A stretch of 64,000 nucleotides of DNA, taken from Clostridium chrysemydis (GTDB lineage Bacteria; Bacillota; Clostridia; Clostridiales; Clostridiaceae). Positions 49,490 to 57,785 of this stretch are shown piece by piece (the first letter of the stretch is position 1; the number at the start of each line of letters is the position of its first letter). The notes below the pieces were generated by a model that saw only the letters and a program-made list of their open reading frames with translations, had not been told where the DNA came from and made no database searches. The position numbers and the translations under genes were made by a program. The DNA lies in contig NZ_JADEKP010000001.1 in the NCBI RefSeq assembly GCF_015234215.1, positions 930,001 through 994,000 on the forward strand, given 5' to 3'.

Positions 49490-52153
49490 ATGGTGAAAGG
49501 GTTATATATAAGAAATATAGAAGCTGTCGATGCTTTAAAATTCGAAAGAGGAGAAAGAGAGTACATAAAAGCAGAGTGGACTGGATTTATTCCGCATAGC
49601 TTAGAATTATTAAAGTTAAAACAAGAAAAAATAGAGGTATTAATAAACAAGAGCTTAGTTAGATTAAATAATAAACATCTAAATTCAAATGATGGTGAGT
49701 TACTTAAAAGCAGAGATTTAATAAATGTTAATTTTAATTGCGGTTATAAATATACGTTCAAAAAAGAAATTGAAGAAAAAATTAAGTATTATAAAGGGAA
49801 AATTAAAGATGAAAAATTACAGATTAAGACAGCGGAGAAATATAAAAATATAATAGATGAACTAACGACAAAATTAAATAGTGAGAATGTAAATATTGAA
49901 GAAAAAGAAAGCTATAAATTAACTGTAGATGCTTTAAGAGAAAAAATATATAGAGAAGGTTTTAGTGATGAGAATGGCATTAAGTTTGTTTTGTATAAAA
50001 GAAGTGGCTCTAAAAGTAGACAAGGTAAAGTTATTTTTATAAGGGAAGATTTAGCACGTGAAATGTTGGAATGGAGCAGGATGTATATTGATTTTAAACA
50101 AGAAGAAGAAATAGATATTGTTGGATTAGGAGCATATAGTAGTTTAGTTAGTTCTTCTATAGAAGATACAGTTATAATTAAACCAAATTCTATATTAATA
50201 GTTGATGATATAGAATCTAGCTGGATACAACGAAGTAAGTTTATTTATAAGGATAGCAATACTAACAGATTAAGTGTTAGAGAAGAAGCGGATGGCCTTT
50301 TAGCATCAACGCCAACCGATGGATCTTGCTTGCTAGATAAGAGCTATTTTGAACGAGGGATAGACTTTAAATTATTAAGAAATCATATGTTTAAGTCGTG
50401 TGCTTTTAGGTGTGATGTACAGTTATTTTATAAAGATTATTGTAAAAAAGAAGGGATAGATTACAATTCTTTTAAAGTTAAAGATATGTTTGGAAATAAA
50501 ATGTTAGCAAAAAACGTAAAAGTGATATGCACACCTAGTTCCCTAAAAGCTTTAAAATTTGCTAATTTTGTTTATGGGGAGACGGAAAAAGATATGTTTG
50601 AATATTGGAAAGATATCGTTAAGAAAGATAAAAATGTGTTTGGTGTGTGTAAGCATAATAAGTCTAGTAAGCATAAATTTAACGATGTTGAGTACAATCA
50701 AATGTCATACCAGATGATTAATTCGCTTCCATTTACAGAAAATGAATTAAAAAAAGTATGTGAATTCGAGATTAATTATGTAAGTAGCTTAAAAAAAGAT
50801 ATTAATGTATTTAAAGAGTATTTAATTAGGAATGCTAATAATTTAAATTGCAATGAAGCTGTAGTTGCTGTGCTAAATACCAGTAAAGACTTTGAACAGA
50901 CTAGTTTTTTTAGGGAATTCAGAACGCAAACAATAGGTAAATATGTTGAGAAGCTGAAATCTGGGAAAATTAAGAATATAGGAGATTATTGCACCATGAT
51001 TGCAAATCCAATTTCTTATCTAAAACAAAGCTTAGGGATATATGATCATAACAGTACTGAACTAGAGGGGAATGAGATATATACAAAATTATTTGCGTTT
51101 AATAAAGAATTAGTTTGTTTTAGAAATCCCCATACAAGCCAAGCTAATGTATATATAGCAAGAAATAAATATAACGAAGATATAGAAAAGTATTTTGGAT
51201 TTGGTAAAAATATTGTTGTTGTAAATGCTATAAATAATGCTATTTGCCAAATATTAAGCGGAGCAGATTTCGATTCAGACAACTGCTTAATTTATGAAAA
51301 TGAAACGCTAGTTGATGTTGGTAAAAGATGTTATAGTGAGTCGTTAGTTTGCGAAAACAAAGTTCTACAAGATAAAGTCAAATATAAGTTAAACTTAACC
51401 AATCTTGCGAAAGTAGATAATAAACTGTCTGAATCTAAAAGAATAATAGGCAGAGTAGTTAATCTGGGACAGTTAGCGATGTCTAAATTTTGGGATGAAA
51501 AGATAAATAATAAAGATACAACAAGATTACAGGAGATAATAGATATATGTACAATTCTGAGTGGTATGGCTATAGATAATGCTAAAAAAACATATGATAT
51601 AGATATAAAAAGGGAAATAGACTGTATTACAAAAGAGTTAAACATAGATAAAAAACCGTTGTTTTGGAAATATGTGAGTTCAGACAAAAAGTTAAGAAGT
51701 GGCGAATACAGAAAGGATAATTTAAAAGAATTTAAAACAAGTATGGATATGCTTAACAATATACTTACACAATCTATTAAAAGAGAGGAAAATAATAAAG
51801 AGTGTTTAAAAATAACAGATGTAATTTTTCTTGAAGAGTTTACTAAAAATAATGTTAATAGAAAGAGAAAGTCTAAAATATTAGAGCAAATTGTTGAGTT
51901 GGATAACGAGATAAAACACACACTAGATAATACAACGGAGTCGGAGAAGGAAAAGAAGTTAAATATGCTAAATGTTAAAGTAGATAAAAATCTATCTAAA
52001 TTAAAAAGAGCTAATATTACAAAAGATACTATGTATTCGATATTGTTAGAATTAGATTCTAAGAAAAGTAGTAATTATACAAAATGTAAGAAAAGATTGT
52101 TTAATATATTATATCAATATAATAGAGAACAGTTTTTGGGGTTATTTAAATAG
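49490..52153 (+). CDS. Single-chain RNA polymerase-like protein (beta-prime/YonO-type motif)
   Basis: 887 residues. Residues about 543-600 read FRNPHTSQANVYI ... NAICQILSGADFDSDNCLIY, matching the layout of the catalytic double-psi beta-barrel of RNA polymerase beta-prime, where R-x-P is followed by NADFDGD. The three aspartates are D593, D595 and D597; serine replaces glycine. An earlier DG...FKSCAFRCDVQ stretch (about 277-305) resembles the partner barrel of YonO and RNA-dependent polymerases. Single-chain enzymes of this kind (phage SP-beta YonO) transcribe phage genes. Activity and template are inferred. A terminator follows at 52292. Confidence 0.55.
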   Translation: MVKGLYIRNIEAVDALKFERGEREYIKAEWTGFIPHSLELLKLKQEKIEVLINKSLVRLNNKHLNSNDGELLKSRDLINVNFNCGYKYTFKKEIEEKIKYYKGKIKDEKLQIKTAEKYKNIIDELTTKLNSENVNIEEKESYKLTVDALREKIYREGFSDENGIKFVLYKRSGSKSRQGKVIFIREDLAREMLEWSRMYIDFKQEEEIDIVGLGAYSSLVSSSIEDTVIIKPNSILIVDDIESSWIQRSKFIYKDSNTNRLSVREEADGLLASTPTDGSCLLDKSYFERGIDFKLLRNHMFKSCAFRCDVQLFYKDYCKKEGIDYNSFKVKDMFGNKMLAKNVKVICTPSSLKALKFANFVYGETEKDMFEYWKDIVKKDKNVFGVCKHNKSSKHKFNDVEYNQMSYQMINSLPFTENELKKVCEFEINYVSSLKKDINVFKEYLIRNANNLNCNEAVVAVLNTSKDFEQTSFFREFRTQTIGKYVEKLKSGKIKNIGDYCTMIANPISYLKQSLGIYDHNSTELEGNEIYTKLFAFNKELVCFRNPHTSQANVYIARNKYNEDIEKYFGFGKNIVVVNAINNAICQILSGADFDSDNCLIYENETLVDVGKRCYSESLVCENKVLQDKVKYKLNLTNLAKVDNKLSESKRIIGRVVNLGQLAMSKFWDEKINNKDTTRLQEIIDICTILSGMAIDNAKKTYDIDIKREIDCITKELNIDKKPLFWKYVSSDKKLRSGEYRKDNLKEFKTSMDMLNNILTQSIKREENNKECLKITDVIFLEEFTKNNVNRKRKSKILEQIVELDNEIKHTLDNTTESEKEKKLNMLNVKVDKNLSKLKRANITKDTMYSILLELDSKKSSNYTKCKKRLFNILYQYNREQFLGLFK

Positions 52154-52291
52154 AACAAAATGAGTAAAAATAAGCCAAAAGTGAAACAGTGACATAACTA
52201 ATTATTCGATATATCGCAGATAAGTGAAATTGCTATATGGAGAGGTATATGGCGAAAGACTATATGTTTAGTAGCCAGCATTAATGCAACT

Positions 52292-52319
52292 AGAGCAGAT
52301 TAGATTCTGCTCTTTTTTA
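52292..52319 (+). terminator. Terminator after the polymerase-like gene
   Basis: AGAGCAGA (52292-52299) pairs with TCTGCTCT (52306-52313), then TTTTTT. Confidence 0.8.
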
Positions 52320-52439
52320 TTTTTTCAATAAAATGATTATAATAATTCAATTATATTATAACTTATAACAATAATAAAGTAAATATTTTTTTAGGTTAAA
52401 TTTACGAAAGTAATTTCATTTTAGGTAATTCGCTAGTTG

Positions 52440-52575
52440 ATGCAGTTCAAATCTGCCGTTCCTCCCAATTAAATTGAAAGCTAGCTAAGACAAACACTTA
52501 TAGATGAAGGTAGTAAATCTATCTCAGTTAGAAACTGGTTTGTTAAAGCTTTGCTAGTAGCAATACACTAGCTAT
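52440..52575 (+). ncRNA. Candidate structured RNA with T-arm-like sequence
   Basis: GCAG-TTCAAAT-CTGC (52442-52456) looks like a tRNA T-arm, followed by a CGTTCCTCCCA acceptor-like tail, but no 5' tRNA half is present. Next comes a three-way junction: ACAAAC (52490-52495) with GTTTGT (52538-52543), enclosing ATAGAT/ATCTAT (52500-52505, 52517-52522) and CAGTT/AACTG (52525-52529, 52533-52537). It may be a tRNA-derived attachment-site remnant plus a structured leader. It precedes a GIY-YIG gene. The rest of 52154-52713 holds no gene. Confidence 0.35.
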
Positions 52576-52713
52576 TTAAATTAAGTTAATTGCCAAAAGT
52601 TTTTTCTATCATTCACTTTTGCTTTTTGTAGTTAGCTTAATTTAGATATTTTGTATCTATAAAAATAAGTTTGGCATTTATCTTAAAAAATGTCTGGAAA
52701 AATGGAGAATTAT

Positions 52714-53361
52714 ATGCGAAATAAGATGAAAGTACACGGAACAGTAAACAAAGCTGGGGTATATGCTATGTTTATAACAAAAGATAATGGAGAAAAAGAA
52801 TACTTATATGTTGGAAGTGCTATCGAAGTTAATGATGCTTTAAGCAGACATATCTATTACTTAAAAAGAGGCAAATATGCTTTTAATAATAAAGCTATCT
52901 TACAAAAATATTATGATTTAGAAATGTTAGAATTTGAGATTATAAAAGAAAGTGAGATGAACTATAAATTAAGCGAAATGTCTAGCAGAGAGAAAGAAAC
53001 GGTGCAAAAAAGTTTAAGTATATTAGAAAAAATGTACATAGATCTATTTAAAGATACAATTTGCAACAAACACATGAAAGTAACTAAAAGAAGTAGTAAT
53101 AGAAATTCTACAACTGTTTTAAAGAGAAGAAAAGTCAATTTAGGTACTAAAAATCCAAATTCTAAGTATAGCCAAGATCTAGTGGAAGAGATTTTATGGT
53201 TCAAGGAAAATACTTCTTTATCTAACTATAAAATAGCTGGCCTAGTAAATGAGCAACTAGGCTATAATATGCATAAGAATTATGTTTATAATTTAGGTTT
53301 AACAAAGTGGATAACAGTAAGTCCAAAAAATCATGGGATTTTAAAGGTTGAGGTGGCTTAA
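52714..53361 (+). CDS. GIY-YIG nuclease with C-terminal helix-turn-helix
   Basis: 215 residues from the ATG at 52714 (GGAG upstream; the in-frame ATG at 52690 lacks a site). GVYAMFITKDNGEKEYLYVGSAIE carries the GIY and YIG equivalents, SRHIYYLKRGKYAFNNKAILQKYY the Arg and following pattern, and LEKMYIDLF the catalytic Glu. The C-terminal third (SQDLVEEILWFKENTSLSNYKIAGLVNEQLGY) is a recognition helix-turn-helix. Intact, unlike the remnant at 15428. Probably a homing endonuclease. Confidence 0.7.
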   Translation: MRNKMKVHGTVNKAGVYAMFITKDNGEKEYLYVGSAIEVNDALSRHIYYLKRGKYAFNNKAILQKYYDLEMLEFEIIKESEMNYKLSEMSSREKETVQKSLSILEKMYIDLFKDTICNKHMKVTKRSSNRNSTTVLKRRKVNLGTKNPNSKYSQDLVEEILWFKENTSLSNYKIAGLVNEQLGYNMHKNYVYNLGLTKWITVSPKNHGILKVEVA

Positions 53362-53364
53362 TAT

Positions 53365-53691
53365 ATGTTAGAAAGTAATAGTTTACTGGAATTAAGTAAT
53401 AAGTTAATAGATATTAATAGTAATTTAGTAGATATTAATATTAAAATACAAGAAAAATACATAAAAAATATACTTGAAATATACGATAATACATATTTAG
53501 AAGAGTTAAAAATAGAATTTGATTTAAACGAAGGATATTTTGCTATTAATAACGTAATACTTTTTAGAAAATTTAACGATAAAATGAAGCAGGAATTATT
53601 AAGTTGGTCTTTAAAGAAGATTAAAGAATATAAAAATGTAGAATTAATAGAATTAAAAGGAACAAAGGTAGGTGTTAAACTGTGGATTTAA
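53365..53691 (+). CDS. Hypothetical protein
   Basis: 108 residues, acidic, with SNKLIDINSNLVDINIKIQEKYIKNILEIYDN helical and a beta C-terminus (VELIELKGTKVGVKLWI). GAGGTGG overlaps the end of the previous gene, so translation is coupled. No family recognised. Confidence 0.5.
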   Translation: MLESNSLLELSNKLIDINSNLVDINIKIQEKYIKNILEIYDNTYLEELKIEFDLNEGYFAINNVILFRKFNDKMKQELLSWSLKKIKEYKNVELIELKGTKVGVKLWI

Positions 53692-53774
53692 GTAAAATAT
53701 TTGTTAGGATAAGTAAAGATAAAAATACAGACGAATTAAAGTTTAAGTTGTTTAGAAAAGAAGATAAGAGATAG
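53682..53774 (+). CDS. Possible 30-residue peptide
   Basis: GTG start overlapping the preceding stop, with AGGTG 6 bp upstream. Very basic (KIFVRISKDKN ... KLFRKEDKR). A terminator follows immediately, at 53766-53796. Confidence 0.3.
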   Translation: MDLSKIFVRISKDKNTDELKFKLFRKEDKR

Positions 53775-53796
53775 TGTAAAAGCTGTCTCTTTTTAT
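53766..53796 (+). terminator. Terminator
   Basis: AAGAGATAG pairs with CTGTCTCTT (one mismatch), followed by T-rich sequence. Confidence 0.55.
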
Positions 53797-53950
53797 TGAT
53801 GTTGTGTAAAATATGCAAACCTTGGGTAAATGTTCTTTTTGCTGGTTAATTAGAAGTTTAATACAATTGTAAATATAATTAAAACACATTCATAAGTTAT
53901 TTCGACATAATGAAAAATATGTTATTATATTCATTATATGGGAGGTAATA

Positions 53951-54430
53951 ATGAGTGAAAGAAGAGAAACAGTAAATATGAGAAGTGAAAGAAAGAGGTT
54001 TAATATGAAAAAACAAAGTTTTGACGACATTATTTTTTATACACAGCTTAAAGATGCGTATAAAAAGTCAGGTAAAAATTATACTTTCGAAAAGCACAGT
54101 GAAATGAAAAAGTGTAACTGCTATCAAAATGATTATAAACAAATATTTGAAACAGTATTTATATTTTATGGTGGAATTATGGTATCTTGCTTGATTGCCT
54201 TATTTAGCAATATATTCGATAATAAAGAATACACAGGAAATGAATTTTTGATTGCATTTTCTGTAGTAATTGTAGTTCTTATTGTAATTTTATATTTTTT
54301 CTATAGAAATAAAATTAAAGATAAAGATGAAGAAATAGATATAGCAGCATTAAAGGTTTGTGTTTTAGAAGAATTGGAAAAAGAGGAATTTCTGGAAAGT
54401 TTAAAGCAAATAAATAAAAGTAATTCTTAA
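53951..54430 (+). CDS. Two-pass membrane protein
   Basis: 159 residues. Polar N-terminus (about 1-65, with KCNCYQNDY), transmembrane segments at about 72-92 (VFIFYGGIMVSCLIALFSNIF) and 101-121 (FLIAFSVVIVVLIVILYFF), and a charged coiled tail. GGAGG lies before the ATG at 53951; an internal ATG at 54005 also has AGAGG. A superinfection-exclusion or stress-type membrane protein is possible. No family recognised. Confidence 0.5.
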   Translation: MSERRETVNMRSERKRFNMKKQSFDDIIFYTQLKDAYKKSGKNYTFEKHSEMKKCNCYQNDYKQIFETVFIFYGGIMVSCLIALFSNIFDNKEYTGNEFLIAFSVVIVVLIVILYFFYRNKIKDKDEEIDIAALKVCVLEELEKEEFLESLKQINKSNS

Positions 54431-54506
54431 GCACAAAATAATCCTCAGTAAATTAAAAAAAGGAATTTAATCACTTTTATAGAAGTTTATAACTAGAGGT
54501 GATAAA

Positions 54507-54824
54507 ATGTTAGAAAATTTAATAAAACAAAAAAATCAATTTAATGACAAATTTACAGAAGAATATGGTTATGGAAGTGAGTTTGGTATTTGTATTGAAG
54601 CAAAATCTGAGTACTTGCAATGGTTAGCAAGATTAGGTACATATGCAGAAAGAAATCTAAAAAAGAAATATCCAGAAATGACAAGTTTAATTTTATCTAA
54701 AATTAGTAATCAAAGTATCATGAGAAATGATTTTGATATAATTTCAGGGTATTTAGATTCTGCAAAAGAACAAGAAGATATAATCAAAAAAAATAAAGAT
54801 GCAATTTGGGATTTAAATAAATAA
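54507..54824 (+). CDS. Hypothetical protein
   Basis: 105 residues, helical, including EEYGYGSEFGICIEAKSEYLQWLARLGTYAERNLKKKYPEM. AGAGGTG precedes the ATG. It is the last gene before the packaging genes. No family recognised. Confidence 0.5.
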   Translation: MLENLIKQKNQFNDKFTEEYGYGSEFGICIEAKSEYLQWLARLGTYAERNLKKKYPEMTSLILSKISNQSIMRNDFDIISGYLDSAKEQEDIIKKNKDAIWDLNK

Positions 54825-54829
54825 TGACT

Positions 54830-54866
54830 AAGAGACTCTTGTATGAAAATATAAGAGTCTTCTTTT
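54830..54866 (+). terminator. Terminator before the packaging genes
   Basis: AAGAGACTCTT and TAAGAGTCTTCTTTT form a 7-bp GACTCTT/AAGAGTC stem followed by a T-run. Confidence 0.65.
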
Positions 54867-54898
54867 ATGTAAAAATTGCTTTATTGGAGGTGATAATA

Positions 54899-55360
54899 AT
54901 GGCTAAAACAAAAAATAAAGGTATAGGACAGGGTATTGGTGGTGGACAATCTTTAAAGTGGAAAAGTCCAGAGGAATTAGAAGATAAGATTGCTGAGTTC
55001 TACAAATGGTGCGATGATAATGATAAGAATAAGACTATTAGCAGGTTAGCATGGTTCTTAGGAACGAATAGAACAACGTTACTTAATTATGAAAATGCTG
55101 ATGAATTTGGATGGTTGAATAGGTTAGACAATATAACAAGAAGGAAGTATGTTAACACGATTAAACAAGCGAAGGCATTTATAGAGTCTGAATATGAAGA
55201 ACTTCTATATAATAAGCAATCCAATACTGGAGCTATCTTTACTCTTAAAAATAACTATAAGTGGGTAGACAAGCAAGAGATAGTAACAGAAGATAAGAAC
55301 TCTTTAAGCGACATAAGTGAAGAAGAACTTAATAAGAAACTATCGGAGCTATCTAGGTAA
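54899..55360 (+). CDS. Terminase small subunit (element 2)
   Basis: 153 residues from the ATG at 54899 with TTGGAGG upstream; the ORF extends further 5' but through the terminator. A flexible Gly-rich start (KNKGIGQGIGGGQS) is followed by ELEDKIAEFYKWCDDNDKNKTISRLAWFLGTNRTTLLNYE, a DNA-binding helix-turn-helix, and VNTIKQAKAFIESEYEELLY then NTGAIFTLKNNYKWVDKQEI at the C-terminus, typical of Firmicute siphophage small terminases. Confidence 0.8.
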   Translation: MAKTKNKGIGQGIGGGQSLKWKSPEELEDKIAEFYKWCDDNDKNKTISRLAWFLGTNRTTLLNYENADEFGWLNRLDNITRRKYVNTIKQAKAFIESEYEELLYNKQSNTGAIFTLKNNYKWVDKQEIVTEDKNSLSDISEEELNKKLSELSR

Positions 55361-55401
55361 TATAAAATCTTTATTTTATGTATCAAAAAACCAAGGTATA
55401 A

Positions 55402-55504
55402 TGATACAGTTAGATGATGGAAGATAATAGTAGATAAACACAGTCTAACTGTATCTAATTGCCTTTAAAAGTGTATCACTATAGTAGCATAGTTTAATGA
55501 TACA
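55402..55504. repeat. TGATACA/TGTATCA repeat cluster, candidate recombination site
   Basis: GATACAGTTAGA (55403-55414) and TCTAACTGTATC (55444-55455) form a perfect 12-bp inverted repeat, with further copies TGTATCA (55472) and TGATACA (55498). Just upstream of a serine recombinase, the arrangement resembles a res-type site. Confidence 0.5.
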
Positions 55505-55658
55505 TTATATAATAATATTAAGATAAGACAAATTGATTGTATCCCCTACTCTAAATGGGGGGGAGGGGTAATTAGTAGCTGGATTACTTTATAAAAAGCT
55601 ATTAAAAAAATTTTCAAAAAAATCAAAAAGTCGAATTAATATTATTGGAGGATTGCAT

Positions 55659-56270
55659 ATGATAGCTAAGTATTTAAGGGTTTCTACAATTAAACAGGAA
55701 CAGACTAGACAACAATATCAGCTAGATAAATTAGGAATTAAATTTAATAAAATATACGAAGACAAAATAACAGGTAGCACTAAAGATAGACCAGCATTAT
55801 CCCAAATGATTTTAGAACTATCAGAAGGTGATACAGTGTATTGCGAAAGTATAAGTAGACTTGGAAGAGATTTAAAAGATCTAATAGATATTATTGATAC
55901 TCTAGTTAAAAAAGGTGTTAGGGTTGTTATAGTTAAAGAAGGAATAGATACAAACTCATCAACGTATAAATTACTTCTCGCGATATTCGGGGGAGTAGCA
56001 GAAATGGAGAGAGAAACTATACAAGAGAGAACTCAACAATCCATAAATGCACTTAAAGAAACTAGAGAAGAAACAGGAGAAATAAAAACTAAAAGTGGCA
56101 AATGGTTTGGTAGAGAAATAAAAACTAAAAACGATTTACCGAAAGACTTTGAAAAATATTACAACAAAATGATAAATAAAGAAATCTCTAAAGTGGAAAT
56201 GGCAAAGTTATTGGGGTGTGGTAGAGCAACGCTTTATAGATGGATTAAATTATATCAAGATAGAACTTAG
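55659..56270 (+). CDS. Serine recombinase (resolvase/invertase family)
   Basis: 203 residues from the ATG at 55659 with TTGGAGG upstream. AKYLRVSTIKQ gives the catalytic serine (about position 8), SRLGRDLKDLIDIIDTLVKKGVRVVIVKEGIDT and LLAIFGGVAEMERETIQERT are the family core. The C-terminal VEMAKLLGCGRATLYRWIKLYQ is a helix-turn-helix. It separates the two terminase genes. It ends in a perfect palindromic terminator at 56263-56290. Likely roles are resolution, or inversion of a fibre segment outside this window. Confidence 0.85.
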   Translation: MIAKYLRVSTIKQEQTRQQYQLDKLGIKFNKIYEDKITGSTKDRPALSQMILELSEGDTVYCESISRLGRDLKDLIDIIDTLVKKGVRVVIVKEGIDTNSSTYKLLLAIFGGVAEMERETIQERTQQSINALKETREETGEIKTKSGKWFGREIKTKNDLPKDFEKYYNKMINKEISKVEMAKLLGCGRATLYRWIKLYQDRT

Positions 56271-56290
56271 TTAACTAAGTTCTTTTTTTA
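56263..56290 (+). terminator. Terminator of the serine recombinase gene
   Basis: GAACTTAGTTAACTAAGTTC, a perfect palindrome overlapping the stop codon, followed by TTTTTTT. Confidence 0.75.
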
Positions 56291-56320
56291 TGCAAAAAAT
56301 TAAATAGGGGGGGTGTTAAA

Positions 56321-57769
56321 TTGCAGTTAAGCAAAGCACAACAAATAGAAAAAATAATGCTTTTAAGGCAGAAAAAGATATTAGAAGCAAGAAGAAGTTT
56401 TTGGTGCTTTTGCAAGGCCTTAGCACCAGACTTTTACAGAGAAGAACGTACATATTTAAAAGAATTAGCTAACACACTACAAGACATCTATGAAGGTAAG
56501 ATAGAGAAAAAAGGACTAACTATATCAATGCCACCGCGACACGGTAAATCAAGAACCGTAGGGCTTTTTACAGCGTGGTGTATAGGAAAAAATAAGGCAT
56601 CGCAAATAATGACTTGCTCGTATAACGAATTAATAGGTACTGAGTTCTCAAGAAACTGTAGGGAACTTATACAAGAAGAAAGAACGGATGATTTTAGCAT
56701 TGTATATACAGATATATTTGATGATGTAGAGATTAAAAAGGGTAATAGTTCCGTTAACAACTGGACAATAAAGGGTGGGTACAGCACTTATTATGGTGGT
56801 GGATTTGGAAGTTCTTTTACTGGAAGAGGTTGTAATATTCTTATTGTGGATGATCCAGTCAAAAATGCTGATGAAGCACTATCCGAAAGTAACTTAGATA
56901 AAATATACAGTACTTATACAGATACTCTAATGAGTAGGGTAGAAGGCAATGGAATTACAATAATTATTCAAACTCGTTGGGCTAAAAAAGACTTAATAGG
57001 TAGAGTTCTAGAAGATACAGCAGATGATTTTGAAGAGATAAATATGAAGGCTTTCGATGGTAAAAATATGCTATGCGAAGATGTATTAAGTAAAGCAAAG
57101 TATGAAAGTCTAAAAAAATCTATGTCTGACTTAATTTTTATGGCTAACTATAATCAAGTTTGTATAGATGCAAAAGGTGTACTTTATACTAATCTGAAAT
57201 TATATGATGAAATTCCAAGGGATGATAATGGGGATATGGTTTTTGAGCAGATAGTAGCATTTATAGATACCGCCGACAAAGGACAAGATTATTTAGCTTG
57301 TGTTGTTGCTGGATGTTATCAAAAAGAGCTTTATATTTTGGATATTCTCTATACGCAAGAACACATGGAGATTACAGAAAAGTTAGTTGCTAAAATGCTC
57401 TATGAGAACGATGTAAATGTAGCAATATTTGAAGCAAACAATGGCGGTGGGTTATTTAGCAGGAGAATAAATGAAATTCTTCTAAATGAGTATGATACGA
57501 ATAAAGTTGTTATTAAAGATAAAACTCAAACTAAAAATAAGTGGACTAGAATAATGACTACATCGGTTTGGCTAATGGAGCATGTGTTATTTCCTGCAAA
57601 TGCCAAGCATAGATGGAGAGAAGCTTGGGAACATTTAATTACATTTAGCAAGAATGGTAAAAATAAACATGACGACTTAGAAGATTGTTTAACAGCTTTG
57701 TGTGAGAACTTTGGACAGGGTGTGAAGAAGGAAAAACGATTGAGAGTAGGTAATATTAGAGGGATATAG
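56321..57769 (+). CDS. Terminase large subunit (element 2)
   Basis: 482 residues, TTG start with GGGGGGG upstream. Walker A TISMPPRHGKSRTVG (about 65-79), Walker B NILIVDDPV (about 172-180). The nuclease domain has VAFIDTADKGQDYLACVV (about 310-327) and DDLEDCLTALCE near 455. It packages DNA into the prohead. Unrelated in detail to the element 1 large terminase, so the two particles use different packaging motors. Confidence 0.88.
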   Translation: MQLSKAQQIEKIMLLRQKKILEARRSFWCFCKALAPDFYREERTYLKELANTLQDIYEGKIEKKGLTISMPPRHGKSRTVGLFTAWCIGKNKASQIMTCSYNELIGTEFSRNCRELIQEERTDDFSIVYTDIFDDVEIKKGNSSVNNWTIKGGYSTYYGGGFGSSFTGRGCNILIVDDPVKNADEALSESNLDKIYSTYTDTLMSRVEGNGITIIIQTRWAKKDLIGRVLEDTADDFEEINMKAFDGKNMLCEDVLSKAKYESLKKSMSDLIFMANYNQVCIDAKGVLYTNLKLYDEIPRDDNGDMVFEQIVAFIDTADKGQDYLACVVAGCYQKELYILDILYTQEHMEITEKLVAKMLYENDVNVAIFEANNGGGLFSRRINEILLNEYDTNKVVIKDKTQTKNKWTRIMTTSVWLMEHVLFPANAKHRWREAWEHLITFSKNGKNKHDDLEDCLTALCENFGQGVKKEKRLRVGNIRGI

Positions 57770-57785
57770 AGAGGAGGCGATTAGT

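Noticed and set aside
52440-52470. Complete tRNA gene
   Set aside because: Only a T-arm-like hairpin and acceptor-like tail are present; no 5' half, D-arm or anticodon arm can be built upstream.
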